From positions 1-41,144 of the forward strand of contig NZ_PMZU01000009.1 of NCBI RefSeq assembly GCF_003170075.1: DNA of 41,144 nucleotides. Reading direction: 5' to 3'. Positions 1 to 8,068 of the stretch are shown here, piece by piece. Origin of the DNA: Methanoregula sp. (GTDB lineage: Archaea; Halobacteriota; Methanomicrobia; Methanomicrobiales; Methanospirillaceae). Positions within the stretch are counted from its first letter, which is position 1, and each line of letters opens with the position of its first letter. Below the pieces are notes generated by a model that ran no database searches, was not told the origin of the DNA, and saw nothing but the letters and a program-made list of their open reading frames with translations. The translations under genes were made by a program, and so were the position numbers.

Positions 1-189
1 TGAATAAGGTACTTGGTAGTATCCGGTGAATACACGTAAACGCACCCCCATGTATCATGCGATGGATGAATTGCCTGATCATAGGTATAAAATATATATA
101 ACGTGTGGAATTACTTAAAGTGTAGGTTCGTGCTCAGGCCTTTTTTCACACGGTTCAAAAAAACAGTGCCCGTTTAACCATGTACTGTT

Positions 190-218
190 AATAATCTGAC
201 GGGATCTCCCGGATTATT
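190..218. repeat. Inverted repeat at the 3' end of the DUF167 gene
   Basis: The arms at 190-196 plus 200-204 and 207-218 are perfect complements apart from a three-base bulge (TGA, 197-199), with a two-base loop. This gives a stem of about 12 bp. It covers the stop codon of the DUF167 gene. On the + strand it is followed by a short T-rich tract (219-225), so it looks like a hairpin terminator reading rightwards, although no + strand gene is seen to its left. It may instead stabilise the 3' end of the minus-strand transcript. Confidence 0.45.
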
Positions 219-537
219 CTTTTTCTCTACCCGCACAGATCTGCCCGGCAAGCTGCGCTCTGGTGACACCGGCGATCCGTACCTTCTTCTGAGACGAGGT
301 GAGCCCGGACACAATAGAAACTGCGGAGGCCGGCACCCCGATCGTGGTGCTGATAAGCCCGATCACCGCTTTGTTTGCCTTCCCGTCAACCGCAGGAGCC
401 GTGACCCGGCAGCCAATTGCCTTTCTCCATTCGTTGTAGCCCGCAGGAAAGAGTGCTGATTTTGCACCGGGAGAGACCTCGATGACAATCAGTGTACCGT
501 TACGGTCATCGAAAAGTGCATCTGTCATCGTTGACAT
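214..537 (-). CDS. DUF167 (YggU/UPF0235) family protein
   Basis: A 107-residue protein matching the small DUF167 family in length and in its conserved core: a beta strand near residues 15-25 followed by PGA, then CRVTAPAVDGKANKAVIGLI (about residues 43-62), where the PAVDGKAN segment is the family signature, and a C-terminal GLTSSQKKVRIAG strand. The family has a small alpha/beta fold. Its biochemical role is unknown, though it is widespread in bacteria and archaea. The ATG at 537 is preceded by GAGG about nine bases upstream; a second ATG lies three codons in. It lies downstream of pyrC on the same strand, but a gap of about 300 bases makes co-transcription uncertain. The family assignment is confident; no function can be read from the sequence. 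Confidence 0.85.
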   Translation of the reverse strand: MSTMTDALFDDRNGTLIVIEVSPGAKSALFPAGYNEWRKAIGCRVTAPAVDGKANKAVIGLISTTIGVPASAVSIVSGLTSSQKKVRIAGVTRAQLAGQICAGREKE

Positions 538-841
538 GGAGCATCCTCACGAGAAAGGAAATGTCGCCCGGCTTAAACACACACGGATCACCAGTGGCTG
601 CTGCCGTCCTTCACCGGTGGATAAAACCCTCGGCCGGGCGATGCCTGTCGCGCACCCGGGTTGTCCCATGGATCACGTCCAGACACTTGTCAATCGATCA
701 CCCGGGGACCTATGGGTGCGCTATATCGGCACCCTCTTTCATCTGTTCTCCGGGTTCTTTATCGTTTCGTGGCCAAAACCCCATCCGAAGCCCACCGTGT
801 CCTTTGCACAGTCAGGTACAACTTGCCCGGCAAAAATCCGC
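538..841. other. Gene-free gap between pyrC and the DUF167 gene
   Basis: About 300 bases between the pyrC stop and the DUF167 start. Frames on both strands are open for short stretches, but the + strand ones continue into the antisense of pyrC and none gives a recognisable protein. On the minus strand a stretch of about 30 codons (roughly 590-680) reads without stops but resembles nothing I know. I see no clear TATA box, tRNA or strong hairpin. It may be an untranslated spacer or decayed sequence. Confidence 0.5.
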
Positions 842-2107
842 TCACGTATCCGTGGGAGTGTAGCCCCGGCCGGCAAACCAGACCGGCTCTCTGCGACAGA
901 ACTCTCCATGATCATATACCACGGTCCCGCCCCGGATCACGGTCCGGGGAAAGACCGCCCGGTGCCCTTCAAATGGTGTCCAGCCGCACCTGCTATGCAG
1001 AAGTTCCGGCTCCACAGTCACCGCAGCATGAGGGTACAGTGCAAAATCTGCCCGGTCACCGGGTGCAAAACCTGCCGGTGGAATGCCGATGAGCGCGGCA
1101 GGTGCGGTTGCGGTCTTCCGGATCAGGTCAGGCAGGGTGATCCGCCGGTCGAGCACCTCAGCCATGAGAAGGGGCACCATAGTTTCCACGCCCGGGACCC
1201 CGGAAGGTGCCTTTTCGAAGGGGTGCGATTTTTCAGCCTTCGTGTGGGGGGCGTGATCTGAGGCAATCATATCAATCCGGTTCCAGTGTGCCCAGAGGTC
1301 CTTTCGCTCCCTCTCGCTCCTGACCGGGGGGTTAACCTTGAACCGCGTGTCGGCGGCCCCGGTTTTTTCCCGGGAGAGGAAGAGGTGATGAGGTGTCACT
1401 TCTACAGTTCCCCGTGCGGCATCGATCGCTGTGGCCGTGCTCATGTGGCAGAAATGGATCCGGCAGCCGCCCGGATTACTGGCCTGCACCGCGATCACTG
1501 CCTCCCGCTCGCGTTCAGGTGAGCGCAGGGCATCGTGGGTGGCAAGATCAATATCCTGTCCCGGAGCAACGCCTTCTGCATGGATCGTGGCCAGTCCTCC
1601 GAGAGCCCGGATACGACCAAGCGCACGGGAGAGTTCCAGGGTGCCCAGTGCCTCGCCGTAGCTTGAAGGTGCAAAAAAGGTCTCGCCAAAAGCCATCGCC
1701 CCTGCCGCCCACATCGCCTCAAACGGGGTATCCGGGGTGACTCCGCTGTTTATTGCAAAACTGCAGAACGAGTGTGCCTGTGCCTCGCGGACCCGGGCCA
1801 AAAACGCTTCTGGTGTCGTCAGCGGCGGGACCGTGTTTGGCTGGTCGACGACAACGGTCACCCCCCCGGCAAGGGCGCTCATGCTTCCGGTTGTCCAGTC
1901 CTCCTTTGCCGACTGGCTCCCGCCCCGCATGTGGACATGGACATCGACAGCCGCCGGCAGGACAAAAAGGCCTGTGCAGTCGATCACCCGGTCGGCTGCT
2001 GTCCCGGCGCCGGTGTGAACGACCCGGCCATCCCGGATCGTAATATCCGCTCTGCGGCCTTTGGGAAGCTGGACGTTTGCGAGCACGAGAGCGGGACGGC
2101 GTTCCAT
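842..2107 (-). CDS. pyrC: Dihydroorotase
   Basis: A zinc amidohydrolase that cyclises N-carbamoyl-aspartate to dihydroorotate, the third step of pyrimidine synthesis, in the cytoplasm. The protein shows the metal-binding DVHVHMRGG motif after the first strand pair (near residue 55), a GGVTVVVDQPNTVPP segment, a histidine near IHAEG, HFCHMST, and the late SDHAPHTKAEK aspartate/histidine motif. The TIM-barrel order and length (421 residues) fit type I dihydroorotases. I chose the ATG at 2107 because the family begins only a few residues before the first strand (LVLANVQL). A GTG 15 codons upstream at 2152 would add an unusual leader. The other pyrimidine genes of the window, pyrD and pyrK, lie about 23 kb away, so the pathway is not in one operon here. 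The identification is firm; the start is less so. Confidence 0.93.
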   Translation of the reverse strand: MERRPALVLANVQLPKGRRADITIRDGRVVHTGAGTAADRVIDCTGLFVLPAAVDVHVHMRGGSQSAKEDWTTGSMSALAGGVTVVVDQPNTVPPLTTPEAFLARVREAQAHSFCSFAINSGVTPDTPFEAMWAAGAMAFGETFFAPSSYGEALGTLELSRALGRIRALGGLATIHAEGVAPGQDIDLATHDALRSPEREREAVIAVQASNPGGCRIHFCHMSTATAIDAARGTVEVTPHHLFLSREKTGAADTRFKVNPPVRSERERKDLWAHWNRIDMIASDHAPHTKAEKSHPFEKAPSGVPGVETMVPLLMAEVLDRRITLPDLIRKTATAPAALIGIPPAGFAPGDRADFALYPHAAVTVEPELLHSRCGWTPFEGHRAVFPRTVIRGGTVVYDHGEFCRREPVWFAGRGYTPTDT

Positions 2108-2289
2108 GCAGATATGATCGGCACCGGACCATATAGTCGTGCTGTTTTTCACAGGAAACCGTCAGGACGCTCTCGGGGAATACAATGTTTTTTCTGTTGC
2201 GTCCCGGAATAGTATGATATCGTGCCGGAGAAGCCGGGCCTGTCTTATACCGGCACTCCTGCGGTGGATCCGGCACCACGGGGGAGATC

Positions 2290-3036
2290 ATGGATAAGAT
2301 CATTAAAATCACGCTGGGGCTCTTCATCCTTATTCTGGTACTTTTTGTTGCCGTTGTCTCGTATACGTCATATATCGATACAACATACAGGAACTCGCTC
2401 ACCGGCACCTATGCATACAGCTGCACCATTACGACCGATACCGTCCTTTCAAACGTCACGCTTTTTTTGCCGGTGCCTGCAGACCTGAACGGGAACTCAC
2501 CGGTGGTTGCACAGATCAGCGGCAAGCATGTCTCCGGGGTTCCCGGCGACTGGACGGTCACACTGTATGATACCGGCAAGGCAACGCTCCTGAAAGTCTC
2601 TGCCCCGACAATCGGGCAGCCTGCCGTCAACGGGAGCGCACGGACGACCGCCATCACACTTGTCGTGAACGCATCGTCGCATACGCTGATCGACACGCGC
2701 TCGCCCGTTGAGAATGCGGCCGTGTTCCGCCCGGTTCAGGGAATCCATACGGTGGCATGTCCTGCCAGCGATACAAAAACCGGAGGTAATCCGGAGTGCT
2801 TTGAGTATCTCACCAGTACCTATGCCAATTATACAGCCGCACCTTCGGCAAGTGTAAGCATCAGCGCCAGTCTGGAGGCGACAAATTCCTGGACGATCTT
2901 TACACCGGAGTCCAATGCATATGAAAACCGGATCACCGTGCTGACGATGCATGGGGAAAATCATGGGTGGTTGACCACTCTCGGCTGGATCGAGTCCGGT
3001 ATCGGTGCGTACGATGCACCAACGACAAGCTCATAA
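2290..3036 (+). CDS. Membrane-anchored hypothetical protein
   Basis: A 248-residue protein of unknown function. Residues 6-28 form one strongly hydrophobic helix after a short basic start (MDKIIK), consistent with an uncleaved signal anchor. The remaining 220 residues would lie outside the cell; they are rich in Ser, Thr and beta-branched residues with several NxS/T sites (for example NVT, NGS, NAS, NYT), as is common for archaeal surface proteins. There is no lipobox cysteine and no second membrane helix. Paired cysteines occur near residues 157 and 168. The ATG at 2290 follows a GGGGAG ribosome site about four to nine bases upstream. It is divergent from pyrC. I recognise no named domain. 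Confidence 0.7.
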   Translation: MDKIIKITLGLFILILVLFVAVVSYTSYIDTTYRNSLTGTYAYSCTITTDTVLSNVTLFLPVPADLNGNSPVVAQISGKHVSGVPGDWTVTLYDTGKATLLKVSAPTIGQPAVNGSARTTAITLVVNASSHTLIDTRSPVENAAVFRPVQGIHTVACPASDTKTGGNPECFEYLTSTYANYTAAPSASVSISASLEATNSWTIFTPESNAYENRITVLTMHGENHGWLTTLGWIESGIGAYDAPTTSS

Positions 3037-3116
3037 TTTTTTACCTGCATTTTAAAAACGACATCATTACCGGGATATTCCGGTCTCCCATATCTGAACA
3101 TATTCTGCACATTCCC

Positions 3117-3362
3117 ATGGAAAACCGACCTGACCCGATAACCAGTGGAAAATGCCGTGACGCAATCTATCCTGGCTGCACAGTCGATATAATCCTCAAG
3201 GCCGACCAGCGGAGCGGAAAACTCACACGGGGAATCGTGCAGGAGATCCTGACAAATTCCTCGTTTCACCCGCACGGCATCAAGGTCCGGCTCAGGGACG
3301 GGTGTGTGGGACGGGTTGCAGGGATTATCGGTCAGGATTCTCTTGGAACTCCCAAACGCTGA
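3117..3362 (+). CDS. YwbE family protein
   Basis: An 81-residue protein that matches the YwbE family over its whole length: IYPGCTVDIILKADQRSGKL near residues 16-35, then TRGIVQEILT and SFHPHGIKVRLRDGCVGRV, a small beta-rich fold of unknown function best known from Bacillus. The same frame stays open upstream to 2967, but the family begins only about ten residues before the YPG motif, so I use the ATG at 3117. The upstream part overlaps the preceding gene. It ends about 30 bases before the convergent small gene at 3395. The family is mainly bacterial, so a past transfer is possible, but base composition is not clearly different from its surroundings. Confidence 0.85.
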   Translation: MENRPDPITSGKCRDAIYPGCTVDIILKADQRSGKLTRGIVQEILTNSSFHPHGIKVRLRDGCVGRVAGIIGQDSLGTPKR

Positions 3363-3394
3363 ATACCACCATATCTAAAAAAGCATTACCGGTT

Positions 3395-3649
3395 TTATTT
3401 CCAGTCCCGGGTGATGATGGTACACCCCTCTTCTTTCCGTTGCGCGATCTGTTCTTTAAGGGTTGCGAGCATATCAGGGGTGATCAGATCTCCGGTCATC
3501 ACATACAGCGACTTCTTTTTGGTTTCAGGATCGGTTTCATAGGTCACGATGAAATCTTCGTGATTGGCCAGAGCGGAAACTACCATCTCCGGAAGGGTGT
3601 CGGTCAGGGATTTCTTTGTTCGTAATCTGTGTTTTTTCACCAGAGTCAT
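3395..3649 (-). CDS. Small hypothetical protein
   Basis: An 84-residue soluble protein that I do not recognise. It has a basic N-terminus (VKKHRLRTKK), a predicted helix ending in LANHEDF, two predicted strands separated by a charged turn (TYETDPETKKKSLYVMTGD), a helix (MLATLKEQIAQRKEEG) and a last strand (CTIITRDW). This is a compact alpha/beta arrangement. I prefer the ATG at 3649: a TATA-like tract on the minus strand near 3676-3684 lies about 27-35 bases upstream, as expected for a leaderless or short-leader archaeal mRNA. A TTG at 3676 could add nine residues. The gene lies downstream of tRNA-Leu on the same strand. Confidence 0.65.
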   Translation of the reverse strand: MTLVKKHRLRTKKSLTDTLPEMVVSALANHEDFIVTYETDPETKKKSLYVMTGDLITPDMLATLKEQIAQRKEEGCTIITRDWK

Positions 3650-3686
3650 ACAGGAGTGTATCCTGCTATGAGCCAATAAGGACTTT

Positions 3687-3708
3687 CCCGGTTGGGCGCC
3701 AACCCGGG
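3687..3708. repeat. GC-rich hairpin between tRNA-Leu and the small gene
   Basis: The arms at 3688-3695 and 3699-3707 pair as CCGGTTGG with CCAACC(C)GG, with a three-base loop and one unpaired C. The hairpin is about 40 bases past the tRNA-Leu 3' end on the minus strand and just before the promoter region of the small gene. It may end or protect the tRNA precursor. No long T-run follows it on either strand. Confidence 0.45.
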
Positions 3709-3746
3709 GCCGGACACAGGATGTACATACAAGAAAACAGGACTTA

Positions 3747-3829
3747 TGCGAGGGATGGGAGTCGAACCCATGAATCCCTGCGGAACTGGATCTTAAGTCC
3801 AGCCGAGTTGGCCACTTTCGTACCCTCGC
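3747..3829 (-). tRNA. tRNA-Leu, anticodon TAA
   Basis: The minus strand folds as a class II tRNA. The acceptor stem GCGAGGG at 3829-3823 pairs with CCCTCGC ending at 3748, with A at 3747 as discriminator. The anticodon stem CTGGA/TCCAG encloses the loop CTTAAGA, giving anticodon TAA. A long variable arm follows, and the T arm carries GGTTCGACTCC. The long variable arm and the anticodon both indicate leucine (codons UUA and UUG). CCA is not encoded; the bases after the discriminator are TAA. There is no intron at the usual position after base 37. Confidence 0.95.
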
Positions 3830-3852
3830 GCTCTATAGTATTTCGTCTGTAC

Positions 3853-3861
3853 GATAAAAAG
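3853..3861 (-). promoter_or_regulatory. Box A of the tRNA-Leu promoter
   Basis: The minus strand reads TTTTTATCG here, centred about 27 bases before the tRNA 5' end at 3829. That is the standard distance from an archaeal TATA box to the transcription start. Confidence 0.55.
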
Positions 3862-4013
3862 AATCGTGACCGGGGGAGTGCCGGTCGGCAGAAGCCCATG
3901 GCACGATACTCCGTCCAGAATATGCATTTTTCCCGCGGATTCTCACCGGTTCCCCAGTACTCCTGAACCCTGCCTCCACCCGGATCTGGTGCTACCTCAT
4001 TGCCACGCATTAT

Positions 4014-5054
4014 ATGCATATCCGGTACCATACACTATCCGGCGAGTGCATAACCTTGTTTCAGTCTACAGGCTGGGTCGAGCTTAACGGTAACAGGCTC
4101 TCCATGGCTGATGTTGAGAAGATCGTACAGGCAGATCCGGAAAAGATCCGCACCTTCGGTGGCGAGTTTGCACTCTCGTTTGATACCTGCCATGCACGCG
4201 ACCATTTCGGCATTATCCCGGGCCCGGGTCCGAAAGGTACGCTTGTCTGCAACGGGCAGGTGCGGTTTTCGATCGATCCCGATCCTGCACCCTGCACACT
4301 GGACGAAGCGATTGTAACGGCAGTCCGCCTCAGGAGCGATGAGGGCGTGACTGCGTTCTCGGGAGGGGTGGATTCAAGCCTCGTTGCCGCACTCGCGCAG
4401 CGGGAATGCGTGGCAGTCGGCCGTGAAGGATCTCACGATCTTGCACAGGCCCGGCATGCAGCAGAGCTGCTTGGTCTTTCCTGCACCGAAGTGGAGATAA
4501 CCACAGATGAGATTGCAGACGCGCTCCCCGAGGTTATTTCCGCGATCCCGAAAAAAGACCCGGTCAACACCAGCATCGCAGTCACCCAGTACTTCATCGC
4601 CCGGTGGGCGGGGACGCACGGGTACCGGCGCATCATCACCGGACAGGGAGCTGATGAACTCTTCGGCGGCTACGCCCGGTACCTCTCCTCTCCCACGCTC
4701 GAAGAGGATCTCGCCCGTGATGTTCTTGGGCTTGAGGCACAGGCAGAACGGGACCAGGCAGTTGCCGCCCTTCACGGCACGTACCTCTCCATGCCTTACC
4801 TTGATATCCGGGTTGTGCGCGCTGCACGCGCGATCCCGGCTCATGAGAAGGTGCACGACGGGCAGCGGAAGATCCCGCTCCGGGAGGTTGCAGAGCGCCA
4901 TATCCCGCCAGAACTGGCAGGATATGGCAAAAAGGCCATGCAGTACGGGAGCGGGGTCTGGGGAGTATTGAAGAAGCTTGCCCGTAAAAATGGTTATAAA
5001 ACGTCCGTGCAAGATTACATAGACCACATCGGACGGGTGGAACATGGTCACTGA
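4014..5054 (+). CDS. Asparagine-synthetase-like amidotransferase lacking the glutaminase nucleophile
   Basis: A 346-residue protein with the synthetase half of the AsnB family: the PP-loop SGGVDSS (residues 116-122), which binds ATP to activate a carboxylate, and the GQGADELFGGY motif (about 210-220). Normal AsnB is over 500 residues and starts with Met-Cys, the cysteine being the glutaminase nucleophile. Here only about 80 residues precede the PP-loop domain. They keep traces of the end of the glutaminase domain (FGGEFALS, then RDHFGIIPG) but no N-terminal cysteine. It should therefore use free ammonia or a partner's ammonia, or act on another substrate. Its end overlaps gatC by 11 bases. 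The start is uncertain: a box A-like TTATAT at about 4010 would favour an in-frame TTG at 4056 or the ATG at 4104. The family is confident; the reaction is not. Confidence 0.8.
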   Translation: MHIRYHTLSGECITLFQSTGWVELNGNRLSMADVEKIVQADPEKIRTFGGEFALSFDTCHARDHFGIIPGPGPKGTLVCNGQVRFSIDPDPAPCTLDEAIVTAVRLRSDEGVTAFSGGVDSSLVAALAQRECVAVGREGSHDLAQARHAAELLGLSCTEVEITTDEIADALPEVISAIPKKDPVNTSIAVTQYFIARWAGTHGYRRIITGQGADELFGGYARYLSSPTLEEDLARDVLGLEAQAERDQAVAALHGTYLSMPYLDIRVVRAARAIPAHEKVHDGQRKIPLREVAERHIPPELAGYGKKAMQYGSGVWGVLKKLARKNGYKTSVQDYIDHIGRVEHGH

Positions 5055-5313
5055 AAAAGACGTGGAACATATCGGTGAACTTGCCGATATCGGCATCGAT
5101 ACCTCCGAACTGGCCATTTTTACCGGCCAGTTCAACGCCATTGTGGAATATTTTGACGTGCTTGACCGGGTGCATGGCGATGACGCGGTCGCCCGGGATC
5201 TCTATAACGTGATGCGGGAAGACGTGGTCGAACCCTCCCTTTCGCAGGATGAAGCGACACGAAATGCCGGTGCACAGGAAGACGGTTTTATCAAGGCACC
5301 CCGGGTGATGTAG
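5044..5313 (+). CDS. gatC: Glu-tRNA(Gln)/Asp-tRNA(Asn) amidotransferase subunit C
   Basis: An 89-residue GatC. It wraps around GatA and GatB and stabilises the heterotrimer that converts mischarged Glu-tRNA(Gln) or Asp-tRNA(Asn) to the amide. The sequence shows the family plan: an N-terminal helix with DVEHIGELADIGID, a second helix with FTGQFNAIVEYFDVLDRV, then the extended arm with DVVEPSLSQDEATRNA and a C-terminal FIKAPRVM (the usual FkvP-like ending). The ATG lies inside the end of the asparagine-synthetase-like gene, and the stop TAG shares one base with the GTG of gatA, so translation of the three genes is probably coupled. Confidence 0.93.
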   Translation: MVTEKDVEHIGELADIGIDTSELAIFTGQFNAIVEYFDVLDRVHGDDAVARDLYNVMREDVVEPSLSQDEATRNAGAQEDGFIKAPRVM

Positions 5314-6617
5314 TGGCCGTGCACACGATCAACTTCGAGCCCGACGACCGGTACAACGCCTTCTTAAAAGTCTGCGCAAAGCCTTCCCACAGCGAGGGAA
5401 AACTTGCTGGGATCGCGGTTGCGGTCAAGGACAATATCTCGACACAGGGGATCGAGACCACCTGCGCCTCGAAGATCCTCAAAGGATACGTCCCGCCGTA
5501 CGATGCGCACGCGGTCGGCCTCATAAAGAACGCCGGTGCCGCAATCGCCGGCAAGACAAACATGGACGAGTTCGGGATGGGGACGAGTACCGAGAACTCG
5601 GCGTTCGGCCCCACGCTCAACCCCTGCGACACGGGCCGTGTGCCCGGCGGATCCTCCGGGGGCAGCGCGGCGGCGGTAGCGGCAGGCATGGTACGGATGG
5701 CCCTTGGTACCGATACCGGCGGCTCGATCCGGTGTCCTGCCGCATTCAGCGGGATCGTGGGGTTCAAGCCCACGTACGGCCGGGTCTCCCGGTATGGCCT
5801 GATCGCGTACGCGAACTCGCTGGAAACGATCGGGCCGATGGCAACAAATGTTTCTGATGTCTCGCTCCTCATGTCGGTGATCTCCGGCAATGACCGGAAG
5901 GATACCACCTCGTATGACAAGCCCTACGCCCACACCCCGTCCGCTGACATAAAGGGGCTCCGGATCGGTATTCCCGAGGAATATTTCGGAAAAGGTGTCG
6001 ACCCCGATGTTGGAACCGTCGTACGGCGTGCAATCGCCCGGCTCGAAGAACTCGGTGCCGTCACCGTCCCGTGCAGTATTCCTTCGATGGAATACGCCCT
6101 TGCCGCCTACTACGTAATCTGCACGAGCGAGGCCAGTTCCAACCTCGCACGGTTCGATGGCGTGCGGTACGGCCCTGCCGCAGACACCAAAAAATCGTGG
6201 CATGCGGCATACCAGGACGTGCGAAAGCAGGGGTTCGGCCCCGAGGTCAGGCGCCGGATCATGCTCGGGACGTTTGCCCTCTCATCGGGCTACTACGGCA
6301 AGTACTACGCAAAGGCGCAGGTCGCCCGGGAGAATGTAAGAAAGGACTTCACCCGGCTCTTCTCCGATGTGGATGTGCTCTGCGGCCCGACGATGCCCAC
6401 GATTGCGTTTAAATTCGGTGAGAAAAGCGACCCGCTCTCCATGTATCTCTCCGATATTCTCACGGTGCCGGTCAACCTTGCCGGTATCCCGGCGATCTCA
6501 GTTCCCTGCGGGAAGGTGCAGGGTATGCCGGTCGGTCTCCAGGTCATGGGCAGGCCGTTTGAGGACGAGCGCGTCATCGATGTTGCGTATGCCTACGAGC
6601 AGGCGGTGAAGCCATGA
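5313..6617 (+). CDS. gatA: Glu-tRNA(Gln)/Asp-tRNA(Asn) amidotransferase subunit A
   Basis: A 434-residue amidase-signature enzyme that releases ammonia from glutamine for the GatB site. The Ser-cisSer-Lys catalytic triad can be read directly: Lys39 in AVAVKDN, Ser114 in PGGSSGGS and Ser138 in DTGGSIR. The spacings of 75 and 24 residues are those of known GatA proteins. The GFKPTYGRVSRYGL segment follows, as usual. The protein is slightly shorter than bacterial GatA (about 480), mainly at its N-terminus. The start is a GTG overlapping the gatC stop by one base, and its TGA overlaps the gatB ATG by four bases. Archaea usually make Gln-tRNA with GatDE, so GatCAB here probably makes Asn-tRNA(Asn); this is inference. 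Confidence 0.96.
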   Translation: MAVHTINFEPDDRYNAFLKVCAKPSHSEGKLAGIAVAVKDNISTQGIETTCASKILKGYVPPYDAHAVGLIKNAGAAIAGKTNMDEFGMGTSTENSAFGPTLNPCDTGRVPGGSSGGSAAAVAAGMVRMALGTDTGGSIRCPAAFSGIVGFKPTYGRVSRYGLIAYANSLETIGPMATNVSDVSLLMSVISGNDRKDTTSYDKPYAHTPSADIKGLRIGIPEEYFGKGVDPDVGTVVRRAIARLEELGAVTVPCSIPSMEYALAAYYVICTSEASSNLARFDGVRYGPAADTKKSWHAAYQDVRKQGFGPEVRRRIMLGTFALSSGYYGKYYAKAQVARENVRKDFTRLFSDVDVLCGPTMPTIAFKFGEKSDPLSMYLSDILTVPVNLAGIPAISVPCGKVQGMPVGLQVMGRPFEDERVIDVAYAYEQAVKP

Positions 6618-8062
6618 TCGACGCCGATGTCGTTGTAGGTCTCGAAGTCCACTGCCAGCTCGACACAAAGAGCAAGCTCTTCTGCGGCTGTTCGACCGAT
6701 TACCGGAATGACGGCCCTAACACCCACGTCTGCCCGGTCTGCCTCGGTCTTCCCGGCACGATGCCAGTACTCAACAGGAGGGCAATCGAGTACGCAATGC
6801 GGGTAGCAAAAGCCCTCAACTGTACGGTTATTCCCGAGTCCGAGTTTTCGCGGAAGAACTACTTTTATCCCGACCTCGACAAGGCCTACCAGGTCACGCA
6901 GTACGACAAGCCGCTTGCCCTGGGGGGATATGTGGGGATCGAGGGGGACGACGGGAAGGAGCGGAGGATCCAGCTCACCCGCATCCACGTCGAGGAAGAC
7001 CCGGGCCGGCTCGTGCATATGGGTAACGCCGAACGCGGCCGGTACTCTCTCGTGGACTACAACCGTGCGGGCATCCCGCTTATCGAAATTGTATCAGAAC
7101 CGGAGATGCGCTCGCCAAAAGAGGCGCGCAAGTTCTTAAACAAACTGCGGGCCACGCTCGAATACCTCGGCGTTTTTGATCCCGAAAAAGAAGGCTCGCT
7201 CCGTGTCGATGCAAACATCTCGCTCCGGGGCAGCGAGCGGGTCGAGATCAAAAACATCACCTCATACAAAGGGGTTGAGAGGGCGCTTACGTTCGAGGTG
7301 ACCCGGCAGAAGAACCAGCTCCGGCGCGGCCTTAAAGTCGATCGCGAGACCCGGCACTACCTTGAGGCCCGGGGGATCACCCAGTCGGCACGGTCAAAGG
7401 AACAGGAGAACGACTATCGGTACTTCCCGGAGCCGGATCTCCGCCCGCTCCGCGTCCAGTCCTGGGTAAAAGACGTCAAGCTCCCCGAGCTCCCCGATGC
7501 CCGGCGCGAGCGCTTCGTGCAGCAGTACGGGTGTTCCTTAAACCACGCCCGCACCCTCACCGGCGAACTTAAGATGGCAAACTTTTTTGAGGCTGTCGTT
7601 GCAGGGGACGGGAACGGGCTCTGTAAACTCGCGGCAACCTGGATTGCCGATACACTTGCCGGCGAACTCAACTACCGAAGCATGGGTATTGATGCGCTGG
7701 ACGCAAAAAGGTTCACCGGCCTGCTGGTGCTCTTAAAAGCAGGGACGATCACCGACAAGAGCGGTATCGAGGTCATGCGGGTAATGCTCGATGAGCGACT
7801 CAAGGGTGAGACGGTCGAGACACCTGAAGCGATTGTTTCCCGCTTAAACCTTGCAAAAACCACGGGCGACGATGCGGCGCTTCTGGGTGCCGTCCACGAT
7901 GTCATCACAGAGAACCCGAAAGCCGTCGAAGATTACAAGGCCGGAAAGAACGGGGCCTTGAACTTCCTTGTCGGCCAGACCATGAAAAAGACGAGGGGCC
8001 GCGCCGATCCGGGCGAGCTCAACCGGCTGATGGTTGAGGCCCTTAAGAGTGCGGAGCAGTGA
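6614..8062 (+). CDS. gatB: Glu-tRNA(Gln)/Asp-tRNA(Asn) amidotransferase subunit B
   Basis: A 482-residue GatB, the subunit that activates the tRNA-bound carboxylate with ATP and adds ammonia. The N-terminal catalytic part shows VVGLEVHCQLDTKSKLFCGC, the zinc cysteines C24, C26, C40 and C43, the CLGLPGTMPVLN segment and the YFYPDLDKAYQVTQYD motif. ENDYRYFPEPDL follows in mid-protein. The C-terminal part is the helical tail and YqeY-like domain that binds tRNA (FLVGQTMKKTRGRADP near the end). Length and order are standard. The ATG overlaps the gatA stop, and topA starts six bases after its stop, so all belong to one operon. Confidence 0.96.
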   Translation: MIDADVVVGLEVHCQLDTKSKLFCGCSTDYRNDGPNTHVCPVCLGLPGTMPVLNRRAIEYAMRVAKALNCTVIPESEFSRKNYFYPDLDKAYQVTQYDKPLALGGYVGIEGDDGKERRIQLTRIHVEEDPGRLVHMGNAERGRYSLVDYNRAGIPLIEIVSEPEMRSPKEARKFLNKLRATLEYLGVFDPEKEGSLRVDANISLRGSERVEIKNITSYKGVERALTFEVTRQKNQLRRGLKVDRETRHYLEARGITQSARSKEQENDYRYFPEPDLRPLRVQSWVKDVKLPELPDARRERFVQQYGCSLNHARTLTGELKMANFFEAVVAGDGNGLCKLAATWIADTLAGELNYRSMGIDALDAKRFTGLLVLLKAGTITDKSGIEVMRVMLDERLKGETVETPEAIVSRLNLAKTTGDDAALLGAVHDVITENPKAVEDYKAGKNGALNFLVGQTMKKTRGRADPGELNRLMVEALKSAEQ

Positions 8063-8068
8063 CCTGAC

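Noticed and set aside
482-1261. Long + strand open frame opposite pyrC and the gap before it
   Set aside because: It is antisense to clear dihydroorotase motifs, and its translation is rich in Pro, Arg, Cys and His without recognisable domains.
3036-3116. Upstream extension of the YwbE frame back to 2967
   Set aside because: It overlaps the preceding gene in another frame and does not resemble the family, which starts shortly before the YPG motif.
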